Positions 1 to 8,283 of a stretch of DNA of 40,270 bases are shown here, piece after piece. The notes below the pieces were generated by a model, which saw nothing but the letters and a program-made list of their open reading frames with translations, did not search any database and was not told where the DNA came from. Source of the DNA: an uncultured Burkholderiaceae bacterium (GTDB taxonomy: Bacteria > Pseudomonadota > Gammaproteobacteria > Burkholderiales > Burkholderiaceae); assembly GCA_937871985.1 (NCBI GenBank), contig CALMPB010000096.1, positions 1 through 40,270 on the forward strand. The letters run 5' to 3'. Every line of letters starts with the position of its first letter. The first letter of the stretch is position 1. The position numbers were made by a program, and so were the translations under genes.

Positions 1-173
1 ACGACATGCGGATGATAAACAAGAAGCCGGATGCCGCTTCGCTCATCAAATAGGCGCCGGCAGGTATTTGACGGGCAGGATTTCGAGACAAGCCAATAAT
101 GGCTTTTGGCGAATATGGCTTGCCTACGCCTGCGAGCGGGGGCAGGCATGGCGGGTAATAAAGGGATGAAAAC
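1..173. other. Left-edge intergenic sequence, possible tail of an upstream gene
   Basis: No gene can be firmly supported here. On the plus strand a short open frame enters from the window edge and stops at position 51-53 (reading DMRMINKKPDAASLIK), which could be the end of an upstream gene but is too short to identify. The remainder leads into the next gene, whose ribosome binding site (AAGGGA) lies just before position 174. Confidence 0.25.
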
Positions 174-599
174 ATGAGTAAATTGACGCTTGAGCAGGCC
201 AACCGGATTATCAGCGCCGCGCTTGGCAAGGCCCGGGCAAAGGCTTATAAGCCTATGGCCGTCGTGGTGCTGGATGACTCCGGCAACGTCAAGGCTGCGC
301 AGCGCGAGGACGGAGCCACCATGTTCCGTATCGATATCGCCACGGGCAAGGCCTGGGGCAGCGTGGCCATGAGCGTCTCCAGCCGTGTTTTGAGCCAGCG
401 GGCCGCCGACAACCCCAATTTCTTCGGGGCTCTGGCTTCGACGGGACAGGGCAAATTTATTCCTCAGCCCGGGGCCGTGCTGATCAAGAATGCGGATGGC
501 GGCATTCTGGGCGCCGTGGGCGCCAGCGGCGGAACCGGCGACGAGGACGAGGAAATCTGCATGCAGGGTGTGATTGCCGCAGGGCTGAAATGCGGCTAG
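174..599 (+). CDS. GlcG/HbpS family (DUF336) heme-binding-like protein
   Basis: A 141-residue protein of the GlcG/HbpS (DUF336) family. The sequence shows the family pattern: an N-terminal LTLEQANRII helix, a PMAVVVLDDSGNVKAAQREDG strand-turn stretch, and a glycine-rich C-terminal part (GAVGASGGTGDEDEEI) typical of these small alpha/beta proteins. There is no signal peptide, so it should be cytoplasmic, unlike secreted HbpS of Streptomyces. Family members bind heme or corrinoids, or accompany glycolate and other catabolic operons, and the true role is mostly unknown. The ATG start is preceded by AAGGGA at good spacing. It converges on the amidohydrolase gene, from which it is separated by a strong hairpin. 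Association with the nearby catabolic genes is inference from position only. Confidence 0.8.
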   Translation: MSKLTLEQANRIISAALGKARAKAYKPMAVVVLDDSGNVKAAQREDGATMFRIDIATGKAWGSVAMSVSSRVLSQRAADNPNFFGALASTGQGKFIPQPGAVLIKNADGGILGAVGASGGTGDEDEEICMQGVIAAGLKCG

Positions 600-633
600 C
601 GCCCTGTTTGATTGGTTTGTTTACTTATGCTCG

Positions 634-669
634 GCGCCTGGGCCGGGCTGTAAATCCCGGCCCAGGCGC
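634..669. terminator. Perfect 14-bp hairpin between convergent genes
   Basis: The arms GCGCCTGGGCCGGG (634-647) and CCCGGCCCAGGCGC (656-669) are perfectly complementary, with the 8-nt loop CTGTAAAT. It sits in the 78-bp gap between two convergent stop codons, so it probably terminates transcription from both sides. Neither strand has a clear T-tract after the stem, so it is not a textbook intrinsic terminator. Confidence 0.65.
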
Positions 670-677
670 GCCGTCCC

Positions 678-1955
678 TTATGCGGCGAGGGTGGTGTGTC
701 GCCTGGTAACGTCCTCATGCCGCGGGTCCGCCGGGTCTTTATGAAAACGACCGTCTTTCATGATGGCCTTCAGGCGGTTCTTGTCCTGCAATAGCGTGAT
801 GTCCTGGGTCGGGTCGCCGTCCACCAATAGCAGATCGGCCAGATAGCCCGGCTTGAGCAGTCCGAGCTCGCCGCCCAGGCCCATGATCTCGCCGCCAAAC
901 TGGGTGGCCGCCTTCAAGGCTTCCGCCGGCGTGTAGCCGAACAGCCGGACGAACAGCTCCAGATCCTTGGCGTTGCACCCGTTGGGGTTGAAGGGAAAGC
1001 CATAGTCGCCGCCGGGCAGCACGCGCACGCCGCGCCGCTTCAGTTCGGGCACCAGTTTTGTCTGTCGTTCCATGGCTATTCTGGAGTAGTGCTTCATCGA
1101 GGTCATGTCCTCGCCCGGGCGCGGTTCGACGTCGATGATGGCCTGGACGATGCCGATGGCCGGCGCCATGAAGACCTTGTCGCGGTTGGCCTCCAGCATG
1201 TCCAGCGCTTCCTCGTCGGCGTATGAACAGTGGTAGATGACGCGGAATCCGTTGCGGACGGCCATTTTCACCGCTTCCGCGGCTTGCGCGTGGGCGCAAA
1301 GCCAGATGCCGGATTCCCTGGCCTGCTCACCGGCGGCGCGGGCTTCTTCCTCCGTATAAAGCAGTTGCTGCGATGTGCCGGGGATCAGCGTGTCTTGTCC
1401 CGAAAGCAGGAATTTCACCGATTTGGCGCCCATCTCGGCGCAATCCTTGATGAACGCCCGTATGGCGTCGGCGCCTTGCCCGTGGTCTTCGACCTGTCCC
1501 GGAGCGAGTTCGTCGGGGCTGGGAGGCGAGCGCTCTATCGATGAAGGAATGAAGCGCGGCCCGGGCATGCCGCCGGTTTCGATTTGTTTGTGCAGGGCGA
1601 CTTCGATCAGCTTGCTCAGCGAGCCCGCCGAGTAGGCGCTGGTGAATCCGTAATCCAGCAGGATCCTGGCATTTCTGGCCGTGTTCAGCACCAGATCCTC
1701 CAGGGGCAAGGACATGCCGGGCACGAAGCGCTCGACCGACGTGGGCCACGACAAATGGGCATGGGCTTCGACCAGCCCCGGCATCAAGGTGCCGCCTTGC
1801 CCGTCGATGAGGCGGTCGCCCGGCCGGGCCGGCGATGGGCCGCCAGTGGGGGTGACATGGGTGATGCGATTGTTTTCGACGCGCAGTTCGGCGGGAAAGA
1901 TCGGGTTGCCGCTGCCATCGAAAATATGAATGTTGGTGAAAGTGATGCCGGACAC
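678..1955 (-). CDS. Metal-dependent amidohydrolase (imidazolonepropionase-like)
   Basis: A 425-residue amidohydrolase-superfamily enzyme expected to hydrolyse an amide or cyclic-amide bond in the cytoplasm. Visible motifs are the metal-binding HAHLSW after a GTLMPGLVEAHAH segment, a VKFLLSG stretch with a lysine suited to carbamylation, two further histidine segments (LCAHAQA and VIYHCSYADEEAL), PGGDYGFPFNP near the last metal ligand, and the usual C-terminal composite-domain ending (GYLADLLLVDGDP). I chose the GTG at 1955 because GGAGG precedes it at ideal spacing and homology begins there. The open frame continues to 2222, but that extension is non-conserved and covers the divergent promoter region. 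It is transcribed away from the ABC transporter and may share its control. The substrate is unknown. Confidence 0.85.
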   Translation of the reverse strand: MSGITFTNIHIFDGSGNPIFPAELRVENNRITHVTPTGGPSPARPGDRLIDGQGGTLMPGLVEAHAHLSWPTSVERFVPGMSLPLEDLVLNTARNARILLDYGFTSAYSAGSLSKLIEVALHKQIETGGMPGPRFIPSSIERSPPSPDELAPGQVEDHGQGADAIRAFIKDCAEMGAKSVKFLLSGQDTLIPGTSQQLLYTEEEARAAGEQARESGIWLCAHAQAAEAVKMAVRNGFRVIYHCSYADEEALDMLEANRDKVFMAPAIGIVQAIIDVEPRPGEDMTSMKHYSRIAMERQTKLVPELKRRGVRVLPGGDYGFPFNPNGCNAKDLELFVRLFGYTPAEALKAATQFGGEIMGLGGELGLLKPGYLADLLLVDGDPTQDITLLQDKNRLKAIMKDGRFHKDPADPRHEDVTRRHTTLAA

Positions 1956-2242
1956 GGCTTGCCTCCAAACGTTGTGAGCAGGCTGGAACCGAAACCGGGC
2001 AGGTTCGCGCCTGATGTTCATAGCGGTAATGGCGCTTAGTGTATGGGGGTACGCCCCGGCTTGAGAAAGCGACTTTCGCGATACCTGCCATCGCCATTCA
2101 CGCCGGTTAGGGGTTAACCCCTGCTGTCTGAAATCTACCTGTTTGAGACGGCTTTTGGCATGTTCTTTGTCGTTGCCGGTTGCTTTAATACCCTGCGATG
2201 CGCACAAGGCAACGTAAAACAATCACTCTTATGGGGGACGAC
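1956..2242. promoter_or_regulatory. Divergent promoter region with operator-like palindrome
   Basis: This 287-bp gap separates the divergent amidohydrolase and ABC binding-protein starts, so both promoters must lie here. It contains a perfect 14-bp palindrome, AGGGGTTAACCCCT, at 2109-2122, and a smaller inverted repeat GGGGTACGCCCC ending at 2057. Either could bind a regulator, and the AraC-type protein encoded at 8284-9216 is one candidate. No convincing -35/-10 pair was assigned. Confidence 0.5.
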
Positions 2243-3460
2243 ATGCAGATAAGCAGGAGACAATTCCTGGGCTACGGCCTGGGCGGCGCCGCGGGTTCGC
2301 TGGTGGGCGGGCTCGGGTTTCCTTCGGCCAGCCTGGCGGCCGATACGATCAAGGCCGGGGTGTTGCTGGATCTATCCGGCCCTCTGCAGCTTTATGGTCA
2401 CGTCAAGGCGCAGTGCCTGGAGCTGGCGGCGGACGAAATCAACGCCAAGGGCGGCTTGCTGGGTAAAAAGATCGAACTCGTCAAATACGATACGCAGTCC
2501 AATAACCAGTTGTACGGCCAGTACGCCCAACAGCTTGCGCTGAAGGACAGGGTGGCCGTGGTGCACGGCGCCATTACCAGCGCGGCGCGCGAAGTGGCAA
2601 GGCCGGTGCTGGCGCGGGCCAAAACCCTGTATATCATGAACATGATCAACGAAGGTCCCGAAGGCGCATGCGACCGCAATATGTTCACCACGGGCCCCAC
2701 GCCGCAGCAGTTGCTGAACAACCTGATTCCCTACATGATCAAAAAACATGGGAAGAAAGTGTACATATTGGCCGCCGATTATATTTTCGGCCAGTTGTCC
2801 GCCAAGTGGGCCGAACGCATCGCCAAGGAAAACGGCGGCGAGGTCGTGGGCCTGGACCTGTTTCCCATGGACGTCGACAAGTTCGGCTCCACTATCGGCA
2901 AAATACAGGCCGCCAAGCCGGACTTCGTGTTCAATGTGTTCGTCGGTCCGGCCCATGCGGCGTTCTATGGGCAATGGGCGTCGGCGGGTATGAACAAGCG
3001 CATTCCCATGGCGTCGCACACCATTGGCGATTCGGGGGAACAATTGCGCATGCCCCCCGATGTCAGCGAGGGCATCGTTACGGTCAAGAACTACTTCGAC
3101 GAGCTTGACACCCCCGCGAGCAAGGCGTTTATCGAGCGCTTCAAAAAGCGGTTTGCCGACTATACCTATGTTGGTTCTTTGGGTGTGGCCGACTACCAGG
3201 GCATGCTGCTGTGGGCCGAGGCGGTTCGCAAGGCGGGTTCGGTGGATCGCAGGAAGGTCATCGAGGCGTTCGAGTCGGGCATCGCTATCGATGGCCCCAG
3301 CGGCAGGCTGGCCTCGCATCCGGCTACGCATTACTGCACCATGGACATGTACTTGGCGGAAATCCAGAACAGCCGGTTCAAGGTGCAGGAATCCTGGAAG
3401 CAGGTTCCCCCGGTAAGCGCCGGCGACGACAGCTGCGACGTGTTGAAGATGTCGCTTTGA
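2243..3460 (+). CDS. ABC transporter substrate-binding protein, branched-chain/amide type, Tat signal
   Basis: A 405-residue periplasmic binding protein of the LivJ/LivK-like (Peripla_BP_6) family, the substrate receptor for the permeases and ATPases encoded directly downstream. The N-terminus carries a near-perfect twin-arginine motif (SRRQFLG), a hydrophobic stretch and a probable cleavage site after Ala32 (ASLA|ADT), so export by Tat is likely. The mature part starts with the family pattern IKAGVLLDLSGPLQLYG and has AADEINAKGGLLGKKIELV. I chose the ATG at 2243 because GGGGGA lies four bases upstream. An in-frame ATG exists at 2231. Members bind branched-chain amino acids, amides, urea or aromatic acids, so the ligand cannot be read from sequence. 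The downstream amidase suggests an amide. Confidence 0.88.
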   Translation: MQISRRQFLGYGLGGAAGSLVGGLGFPSASLAADTIKAGVLLDLSGPLQLYGHVKAQCLELAADEINAKGGLLGKKIELVKYDTQSNNQLYGQYAQQLALKDRVAVVHGAITSAAREVARPVLARAKTLYIMNMINEGPEGACDRNMFTTGPTPQQLLNNLIPYMIKKHGKKVYILAADYIFGQLSAKWAERIAKENGGEVVGLDLFPMDVDKFGSTIGKIQAAKPDFVFNVFVGPAHAAFYGQWASAGMNKRIPMASHTIGDSGEQLRMPPDVSEGIVTVKNYFDELDTPASKAFIERFKKRFADYTYVGSLGVADYQGMLLWAEAVRKAGSVDRRKVIEAFESGIAIDGPSGRLASHPATHYCTMDMYLAEIQNSRFKVQESWKQVPPVSAGDDSCDVLKMSL

Positions 3461-3517
3461 CGTCCGAAAAGGCAGGCACGGCAAGACAGCGTTTTATACA
3501 AGAAGCAAGGAGTATCC

Positions 3518-4384
3518 ATGGATCTAGCCATGTTGGCCGGCATACAAATCCTGTATGCCGTCGCCAGTCTGTTCCTGATCAGCGTTGGTTTGGCCATCAT
3601 CTTCGGGATGATGGGCGTCATCAATTTCGCCCATGGCGAGTTTCTGATGCTGGGCGGATTCGCCTTTATCTTGTCCGTGCGGGCCGGGGTGAATTTCTGG
3701 CTGGCCATGTTCGTGGTGGCGCCGCTGGCGGTGGCGGTTATCGGCGTCGTCATCGAGCGTCTCATCATCCGTCACCTGTACGGCCGCATCGTTGAAACCA
3801 TATTGGCTACCTGGGGGCTCAGCCTGCTGCTCATTGGTCTGGCTTCATCGCTTTTCGGCTATTACCAAATGGGCGTCAGTCCGCCGTTGGGCAGCGTGCA
3901 TATCGGCGCCTATCAGGAGGGCGGGTACACCTTCTTTGTGATCGGGGTGGCCCTGGTGGTCGCGGTCGGCCTGTATTTTTTGCTGCGCCACACGCCATTC
4001 GGCCTCATCGCGCGCGGCACCATGCAAAGCGCCGACATGGCCAGCGCGCTGGGCGTCAACGTCAAGCGTGTCTATTCCGTGACTTTCGGCATCGGCGCGG
4101 CGCTGTCAGGCCTGGCCGGCGCCATTTTCGCGCCGCTGACGGGGGTTCTGCCGATCAGCGGGCTTACCTATATCGCCAAGGCGTTCATTACCGTCATTCT
4201 GGGCGGGGCCCTGCCATTGACCGGCTCGGCGCTGTCGTCGGCGCTGTTGGGAACCGTCAGCCAGGTCACGACATTTGTCAGCACATCCGTGCTGGGCGAG
4301 GTCATGCTCCTGGTTACGGCTATCGTGCTGCTGCGCGTATTGCCTTCGGGCATTACGGGCAGATTCTTCAAGCGAGGCATCTGA
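3518..4384 (+). CDS. ABC transporter inner-membrane permease, LivH type
   Basis: A 288-residue hydrophobic protein of the LivH permease family with about eight membrane segments. Family landmarks are the N-terminal GLAIIFGMMGVINFAHGEFLMLGG block and the late EAA-like loop around TPFGLIARGTMQSADMASALGVNVKRVY that docks on the ATPases, followed by SGLAGAIFAPLTG. A strong ribosome binding site (AAGGAG) precedes the ATG. The next gene starts on the last base of this one's stop region (ATGA overlap), indicating translational coupling. Together with the following permease it forms the transmembrane channel of the first ABC system. Confidence 0.92.
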   Translation: MDLAMLAGIQILYAVASLFLISVGLAIIFGMMGVINFAHGEFLMLGGFAFILSVRAGVNFWLAMFVVAPLAVAVIGVVIERLIIRHLYGRIVETILATWGLSLLLIGLASSLFGYYQMGVSPPLGSVHIGAYQEGGYTFFVIGVALVVAVGLYFLLRHTPFGLIARGTMQSADMASALGVNVKRVYSVTFGIGAALSGLAGAIFAPLTGVLPISGLTYIAKAFITVILGGALPLTGSALSSALLGTVSQVTTFVSTSVLGEVMLLVTAIVLLRVLPSGITGRFFKRGI

Positions 4385-5394
4385 TGTACGAAGTAAAAAG
4401 CCCGGGGTTCTGGTGGGCGGCCATTGTGGCGCTGGTTCTGGTTTTCGGCATTCCGTTGTTTGCCGAAACCTATACGCTGTATACCCTTACCGTGTTTGCC
4501 ATTATGGCCGTGCTGGCGCTTAGTTTGGGGCTGGTCTGGGGGGTGGGAGGCATATTGGCCCTGGGGCAGTCGGCCTTTTTCGGCATCGGCGCCTATGTCT
4601 ATGCGCTGATTGCCGTCAATATGGGCAACAGCACCTGGGCCTTGGCTGCGTCGGTGCTGGTGCCGGTTTGCGTGGCGGCGCTGCTTGGCTATTTCACTTT
4701 TTTCGGGCGCATCAGCGATGTGTATTTCGCCGTCATTTCGCTGACCGTGCCATTGATCCTGCTCAGCCTGATCAACAGCGCCTCGGGGCCGGCCTATCAG
4801 TTCGGCAAGGCTCATTTGGGCGGATATAACGGCATACCCGGCGTACCGCCCTTGAACAATCCCTTCAACCTGAGCGACGTCCTCGGTTTTGACGGCATGT
4901 ACTACGCTTCGGCGCTTACTCTTGTCGTCATCTACCTGGCTTTACGCATATTGGTGCGAAGCCGGTTTGGCCGGGTGGTTGCGGCCGTGCGCGAAAACGA
5001 ATTGCGCGCCGAACTGCTGGGCTACGACGTGCGCTACTACAAGCTGGGTGTGTTCTGCATCGGTGCGGCGATCGCCGGGCTGGCGGGAGCCCTTTATGCC
5101 GCATGGGGCGCGTCCATCGGGCCGACCGCCTTTTCGCTTTCATTTTCGGCGCAGATCGTGATCTGGGTATTGCTAGGGGGCATGGGAACCCTGTTGGGGC
5201 CCATATTGGGGTGCTTTGTCGTCCAGGCCTTGTCCACTTGGCTGGGCAGCGCCAGCGGAGTCAGCCCCGAAATCGCCCTGGGCCTGCTTTTCATTGCGGC
5301 CGTCCTGCTGGTTCCCAGCGGCATCGTGCCATCCATCCAACAGTATCTTCGGCGATACCGATCCTCCGGCCTGTTCAGCAAGGAGGCGCCATGA
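4384..5394 (+). CDS. ABC transporter inner-membrane permease, LivM type
   Basis: A 336-residue LivM-family permease, the heterodimer partner of the LivH-type protein just upstream. It has multiple hydrophobic segments and the signature LSLGLVWGVGGILALGQSAFFGIGAYVYAL near the N-terminus. The cytoplasmic coupling loop RSRFGRVVAAVRENELRAELLGYDVRYYKLGVF lies near residue 200, followed by GLAGALYAAWGASIGP. Its start overlaps the preceding stop codon and its own stop overlaps the ATG of the ATPase gene, so the cassette is tightly coupled. The polar C-terminal tail (SIQQYLRRYRSSGLFSKEAP) is ordinary for the family. Confidence 0.92.
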   Translation: MYEVKSPGFWWAAIVALVLVFGIPLFAETYTLYTLTVFAIMAVLALSLGLVWGVGGILALGQSAFFGIGAYVYALIAVNMGNSTWALAASVLVPVCVAALLGYFTFFGRISDVYFAVISLTVPLILLSLINSASGPAYQFGKAHLGGYNGIPGVPPLNNPFNLSDVLGFDGMYYASALTLVVIYLALRILVRSRFGRVVAAVRENELRAELLGYDVRYYKLGVFCIGAAIAGLAGALYAAWGASIGPTAFSLSFSAQIVIWVLLGGMGTLLGPILGCFVVQALSTWLGSASGVSPEIALGLLFIAAVLLVPSGIVPSIQQYLRRYRSSGLFSKEAP

Positions 5395-6110
5395 TTCTCC
5401 AGACGCATGATCTGTGGCGCACATTTGGCGGGGTAGCCGCTGTTGCTGGCATCAACTTCAATCTCAAGAAGGGGGAGTTGCGGTGTCTTATCGGGGCCAA
5501 CGGCGCGGGCAAGAGCACCTTCTTCAAAATGCTGACCGGTCAGATCAAGCCCACCTCGGGCCGTATCACGCTGTTCGGCAAGGACGTGACCAATCTGCCT
5601 TCGCATGCGATCGCCCGCATGGGAGTCGGCGTCAAGACGCAGGTTCCCAACCTGTTCAACGGCCTGAGCGTGCAGGAAAACCTGTTCATGTCGGCGCAGC
5701 GCGTCATGGGGCGCAAGCCCGCACTCGAGGCGGTCGATGCCATGCTGGAAAAAATCCACATGACGGCGCATGCGCAAACACTTGCCGGCAAGCTTGCGCA
5801 TGGCCATCGCCAGTGGGTCGAGCTGGGCATGATCCTGATCAGCGAACCTCAACTGGTGTTGCTGGACGAACCCGCGGCGGGAATGACGGCGGGCGAGGTC
5901 GAGCGCACCATTGCCTTGCTCAACGAACTGCGGGGCCAGCGCACATTCATCATTGTCGAGCACGACATGCACTTCATCCGCCGTATTGCCGAAAAGGTGA
6001 CGGTATTCCATCGCGGGCGGGTTCTGGTGGAGGACACGATGGAAGCGGTCGTACGCAACACCGAAGTACGCGACGCCTATCTGGGACAGCACGGCAAGGA
6101 GGCGCGATGA
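5391..6110 (+). CDS. ABC transporter ATPase, LivG type
   Basis: A 239-residue ATP-binding protein that powers uptake by the first ABC system. Walker A is GANGAGKST near residues 38-46 and Walker B is LVLLDEPAAGM, followed by the H-loop in IIVEHDM. The region before Walker B (KLAHGHRQWVELGMIL) replaces the canonical LSGGQ with AHGHRQ, a variant common in this transporter family. I chose the ATG at 5391 because it overlaps the permease stop as ATGA and follows AAGGAGG. A longer open frame upstream is out of register with the family and is not used. The stop overlaps the start of the next ATPase gene. Confidence 0.92.
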   Translation: MILQTHDLWRTFGGVAAVAGINFNLKKGELRCLIGANGAGKSTFFKMLTGQIKPTSGRITLFGKDVTNLPSHAIARMGVGVKTQVPNLFNGLSVQENLFMSAQRVMGRKPALEAVDAMLEKIHMTAHAQTLAGKLAHGHRQWVELGMILISEPQLVLLDEPAAGMTAGEVERTIALLNELRGQRTFIIVEHDMHFIRRIAEKVTVFHRGRVLVEDTMEAVVRNTEVRDAYLGQHGKEAR

Positions 6111-6835
6111 GCGGCGAAATCCTGATGCGCGTATCGGGGCTATGCGCCGGGTACGGTTCCATCCCCATCTTGCGGCAAATCTCTTTTCAAATACGGGCGG
6201 GGGAAATCGTCGGCGTATTGGGCCATAATGGCATGGGCAAGACTACGCTCATGAAGGCGCTGGTCGGCCTCCTGCCCATGACCGAAGGCCAGCTCATGCT
6301 CGGTGCGCGGGACGTGGCGCATACGGCTCCCCATGTGCGGGCGCATCAGGGGCTGGGTTATGTGCCGCAGGGGCGCGATATTTTCGGGTCGTTGACGGTG
6401 CGCGAAAACCTTGCCATCGGGGCGGCAGCGGCCGGTCTCAACCGCGAGCGCGCCATCGAGCGTTCGGTCAGCGATTTTCCGGTGTTGGAGCGTCTGCTCG
6501 ATCGTAAAGGCGGCGCGCTCAGTGGCGGCGAGCAGCAGATCCTTGCCTTGGCGCGCGCGCTTTGCGGTGAACCCAAGGTGCTGCTGCTGGACGAGCCCAC
6601 CGAGGGCATACAGCCCTCCATCGTCGAAGAGATCGAAGACCACCTTTTGCGTCAGGCACAAGAAAAATCCCTGGCTGTGGTGGTGGTGGAGCAGGACGTT
6701 GGATTTATCGGTGCCATTGCAAGCCGGGTGTTGTGGCTGCAAAAAGGCGAAATCGTCAAAGAACTGCTGCCCGATCAATTGCTCGATCCCGACACGGTGG
6801 ACGAATTCATAGGCCTTGAAGGCACGCAAGCTTGA
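6107..6835 (+). CDS. ABC transporter ATPase, LivF type
   Basis: A 242-residue second ATPase of the first ABC system, pairing with the LivG-type subunit. The sequence shows Walker A GHNGMGKTT, a canonical signature ALSGGEQQILALARAL, Walker B VLLLDEPTEGIQPS and the switch region VVVVEQDVGF. The LivF-specific phrase GLGYVPQGRDIFGSLTVRENLAIG is present. The ATG at 6107 overlaps the preceding stop and follows AAGGAGG. The stop codon overlaps a further ATG at 6832, but the next gene most likely starts 41 bases later. Confidence 0.92.
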   Translation: MSGEILMRVSGLCAGYGSIPILRQISFQIRAGEIVGVLGHNGMGKTTLMKALVGLLPMTEGQLMLGARDVAHTAPHVRAHQGLGYVPQGRDIFGSLTVRENLAIGAAAAGLNRERAIERSVSDFPVLERLLDRKGGALSGGEQQILALARALCGEPKVLLLDEPTEGIQPSIVEEIEDHLLRQAQEKSLAVVVVEQDVGFIGAIASRVLWLQKGEIVKELLPDQLLDPDTVDEFIGLEGTQA

Positions 6836-6876
6836 ACAGGGCAGAGCGCCCATTACATAAACCGGAGAAAAAAACC

Positions 6877-8262
6877 ATGGCGGAAAATTTGTGGGGATTG
6901 ACCGCGCAGCAAATGCGCAAACTCGTGCAGAACGGAGAAGTCAGCCGCGTCGAGTTGGTGCAGGCGCATCTGGATCGCCTTGAAAAAGTCAATTCCAGCA
7001 TCAATGCCGTTGTCGAGCCGCGTGCCGAACAAGTGCTGGCCGAAGCCAAGGCCGCCGACCAGAATCACGCAAACCGTTCGGGGCTTGCGCTGGACGGCAT
7101 TCCCCTTAGCATCAAGGATCACTTCGACGTCCAGGGCATGAAGCATACCGAGGGGCTGCCCGCGCTGGCCGATGTCTGCTCGCCTGCCGACGAGGTGGTG
7201 ATCCAGCGCCTCAAGGCAGCCGGCGCAATGATCATCGGCAAGACCAACCAGCCCGACCTTCAAATCCGCTGGAACACGATCAGCCATTTGTATGGTGCCA
7301 CGCGCAATCCGCGCAATCTCGAAAACACCGCCGGCGGTTCGTCCGGAGGCGATGCGGCTGCCGTCGCGGCGGGCCTGGCGCCGATTGGCCTGGGCCTGGA
7401 TTACGGCGGATCCATCCGGGTACCGGCGACGTTTTGCGAAATCTACGGCTTGCGCCCTTCGGCCGGGCGCACGCCCGCTGTGCCGTCGATGCCGCCGTTC
7501 GACAGCCCGCCGACCGTCGACATGATGGCTTCCATCGGGCCTCTGGCGCGTTGCGTGGAAGACCTGTGGTCCGCCTATCAGGTGATTGCCGGCGCGCATC
7601 CGGGCGATCCCGCCACCTTGCCGATCCCGGTTTCCCGCTCCGCGCCCGGAACTGGCCGCCCGCGTGTGGCGAGGATGGTCGACCAGACGGGAGCCAAGGT
7701 ATCGCCGGAAATCGTCGCGCGCCTGGATGCGGTAGCCCGCATTTTGCAGGATGCCGGGTACGACGTGGTGGACGCCGCCATTCCCAACGCGCGGCGCGCT
7801 CCCGAGGTTTGGGCGGAACTCATCGGCACCGAGCTGGTGGAGGCGGGCATGCCCGTGTTCGGGGACAAGCTGGGTGAAAGCAACCGGCAGCATATAGAAG
7901 CGCTGTTCGGCATCTATAGTCTGGGCAAGGACAGCCGACGCCTCATCCAGGCTTTCGAAGAGCGCCGCAAAATCGTTCGCGAAGCGGCTTTGTGGATGGA
8001 GGAGTACCCATTGGTGCTTTGTCCTGTAGCGGGCATGCCTACGCCATCGCTCGCGTTCGACCATCTGCTCGACAAAGACCAAACTCTGCATCTGTTCGAC
8101 CAGATGCGCAATATCCCATGGGTGAACCTGATGGGCATTCCCAGCGTGGCCTTGCCGAACGGCATACAGATTGTGGGCCGGCGCTTCTACGAGGCACAGG
8201 CGCTGGAGGCCGCCGCCGCGGTAGAGCGGGTTATCGGGGCGGCATCCGTAGCCGCGCTGTAG
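6877..8262 (+). CDS. Amidase (amidase-signature family)
   Basis: A 461-residue hydrolase of the amidase-signature family, which cleaves amide bonds to a carboxylate and ammonia or amine using a Ser-cisSer-Lys triad. The triad is visible as Lys80 in PLSIKDHFD, the GGSSGG serines at 155-156, and the nucleophile Ser179 in LDYGGSIRVPA. No signal peptide is present, so it acts in the cytoplasm. I chose the ATG at 6877 because CCGGAG precedes it and homology begins there. The ATG at 6832 would give a poorly conserved 15-residue extension. It lies directly after the transporter genes, suggesting that the imported compound or a derivative is its substrate. GatA is unlikely because there is no gatC/gatB neighbour. 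Confidence 0.88.
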   Translation: MAENLWGLTAQQMRKLVQNGEVSRVELVQAHLDRLEKVNSSINAVVEPRAEQVLAEAKAADQNHANRSGLALDGIPLSIKDHFDVQGMKHTEGLPALADVCSPADEVVIQRLKAAGAMIIGKTNQPDLQIRWNTISHLYGATRNPRNLENTAGGSSGGDAAAVAAGLAPIGLGLDYGGSIRVPATFCEIYGLRPSAGRTPAVPSMPPFDSPPTVDMMASIGPLARCVEDLWSAYQVIAGAHPGDPATLPIPVSRSAPGTGRPRVARMVDQTGAKVSPEIVARLDAVARILQDAGYDVVDAAIPNARRAPEVWAELIGTELVEAGMPVFGDKLGESNRQHIEALFGIYSLGKDSRRLIQAFEERRKIVREAALWMEEYPLVLCPVAGMPTPSLAFDHLLDKDQTLHLFDQMRNIPWVNLMGIPSVALPNGIQIVGRRFYEAQALEAAAAVERVIGAASVAAL

Positions 8263-8283
8263 CCGCTGCCCTGTATCGCATCA

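Noticed and set aside
1956..2222. N-terminal extension of the amidohydrolase to an ATG at 2222
   Set aside because: The GTG at 1955 has an ideal GGAGG and matches the start of homology. The extension would consume the divergent promoter region.
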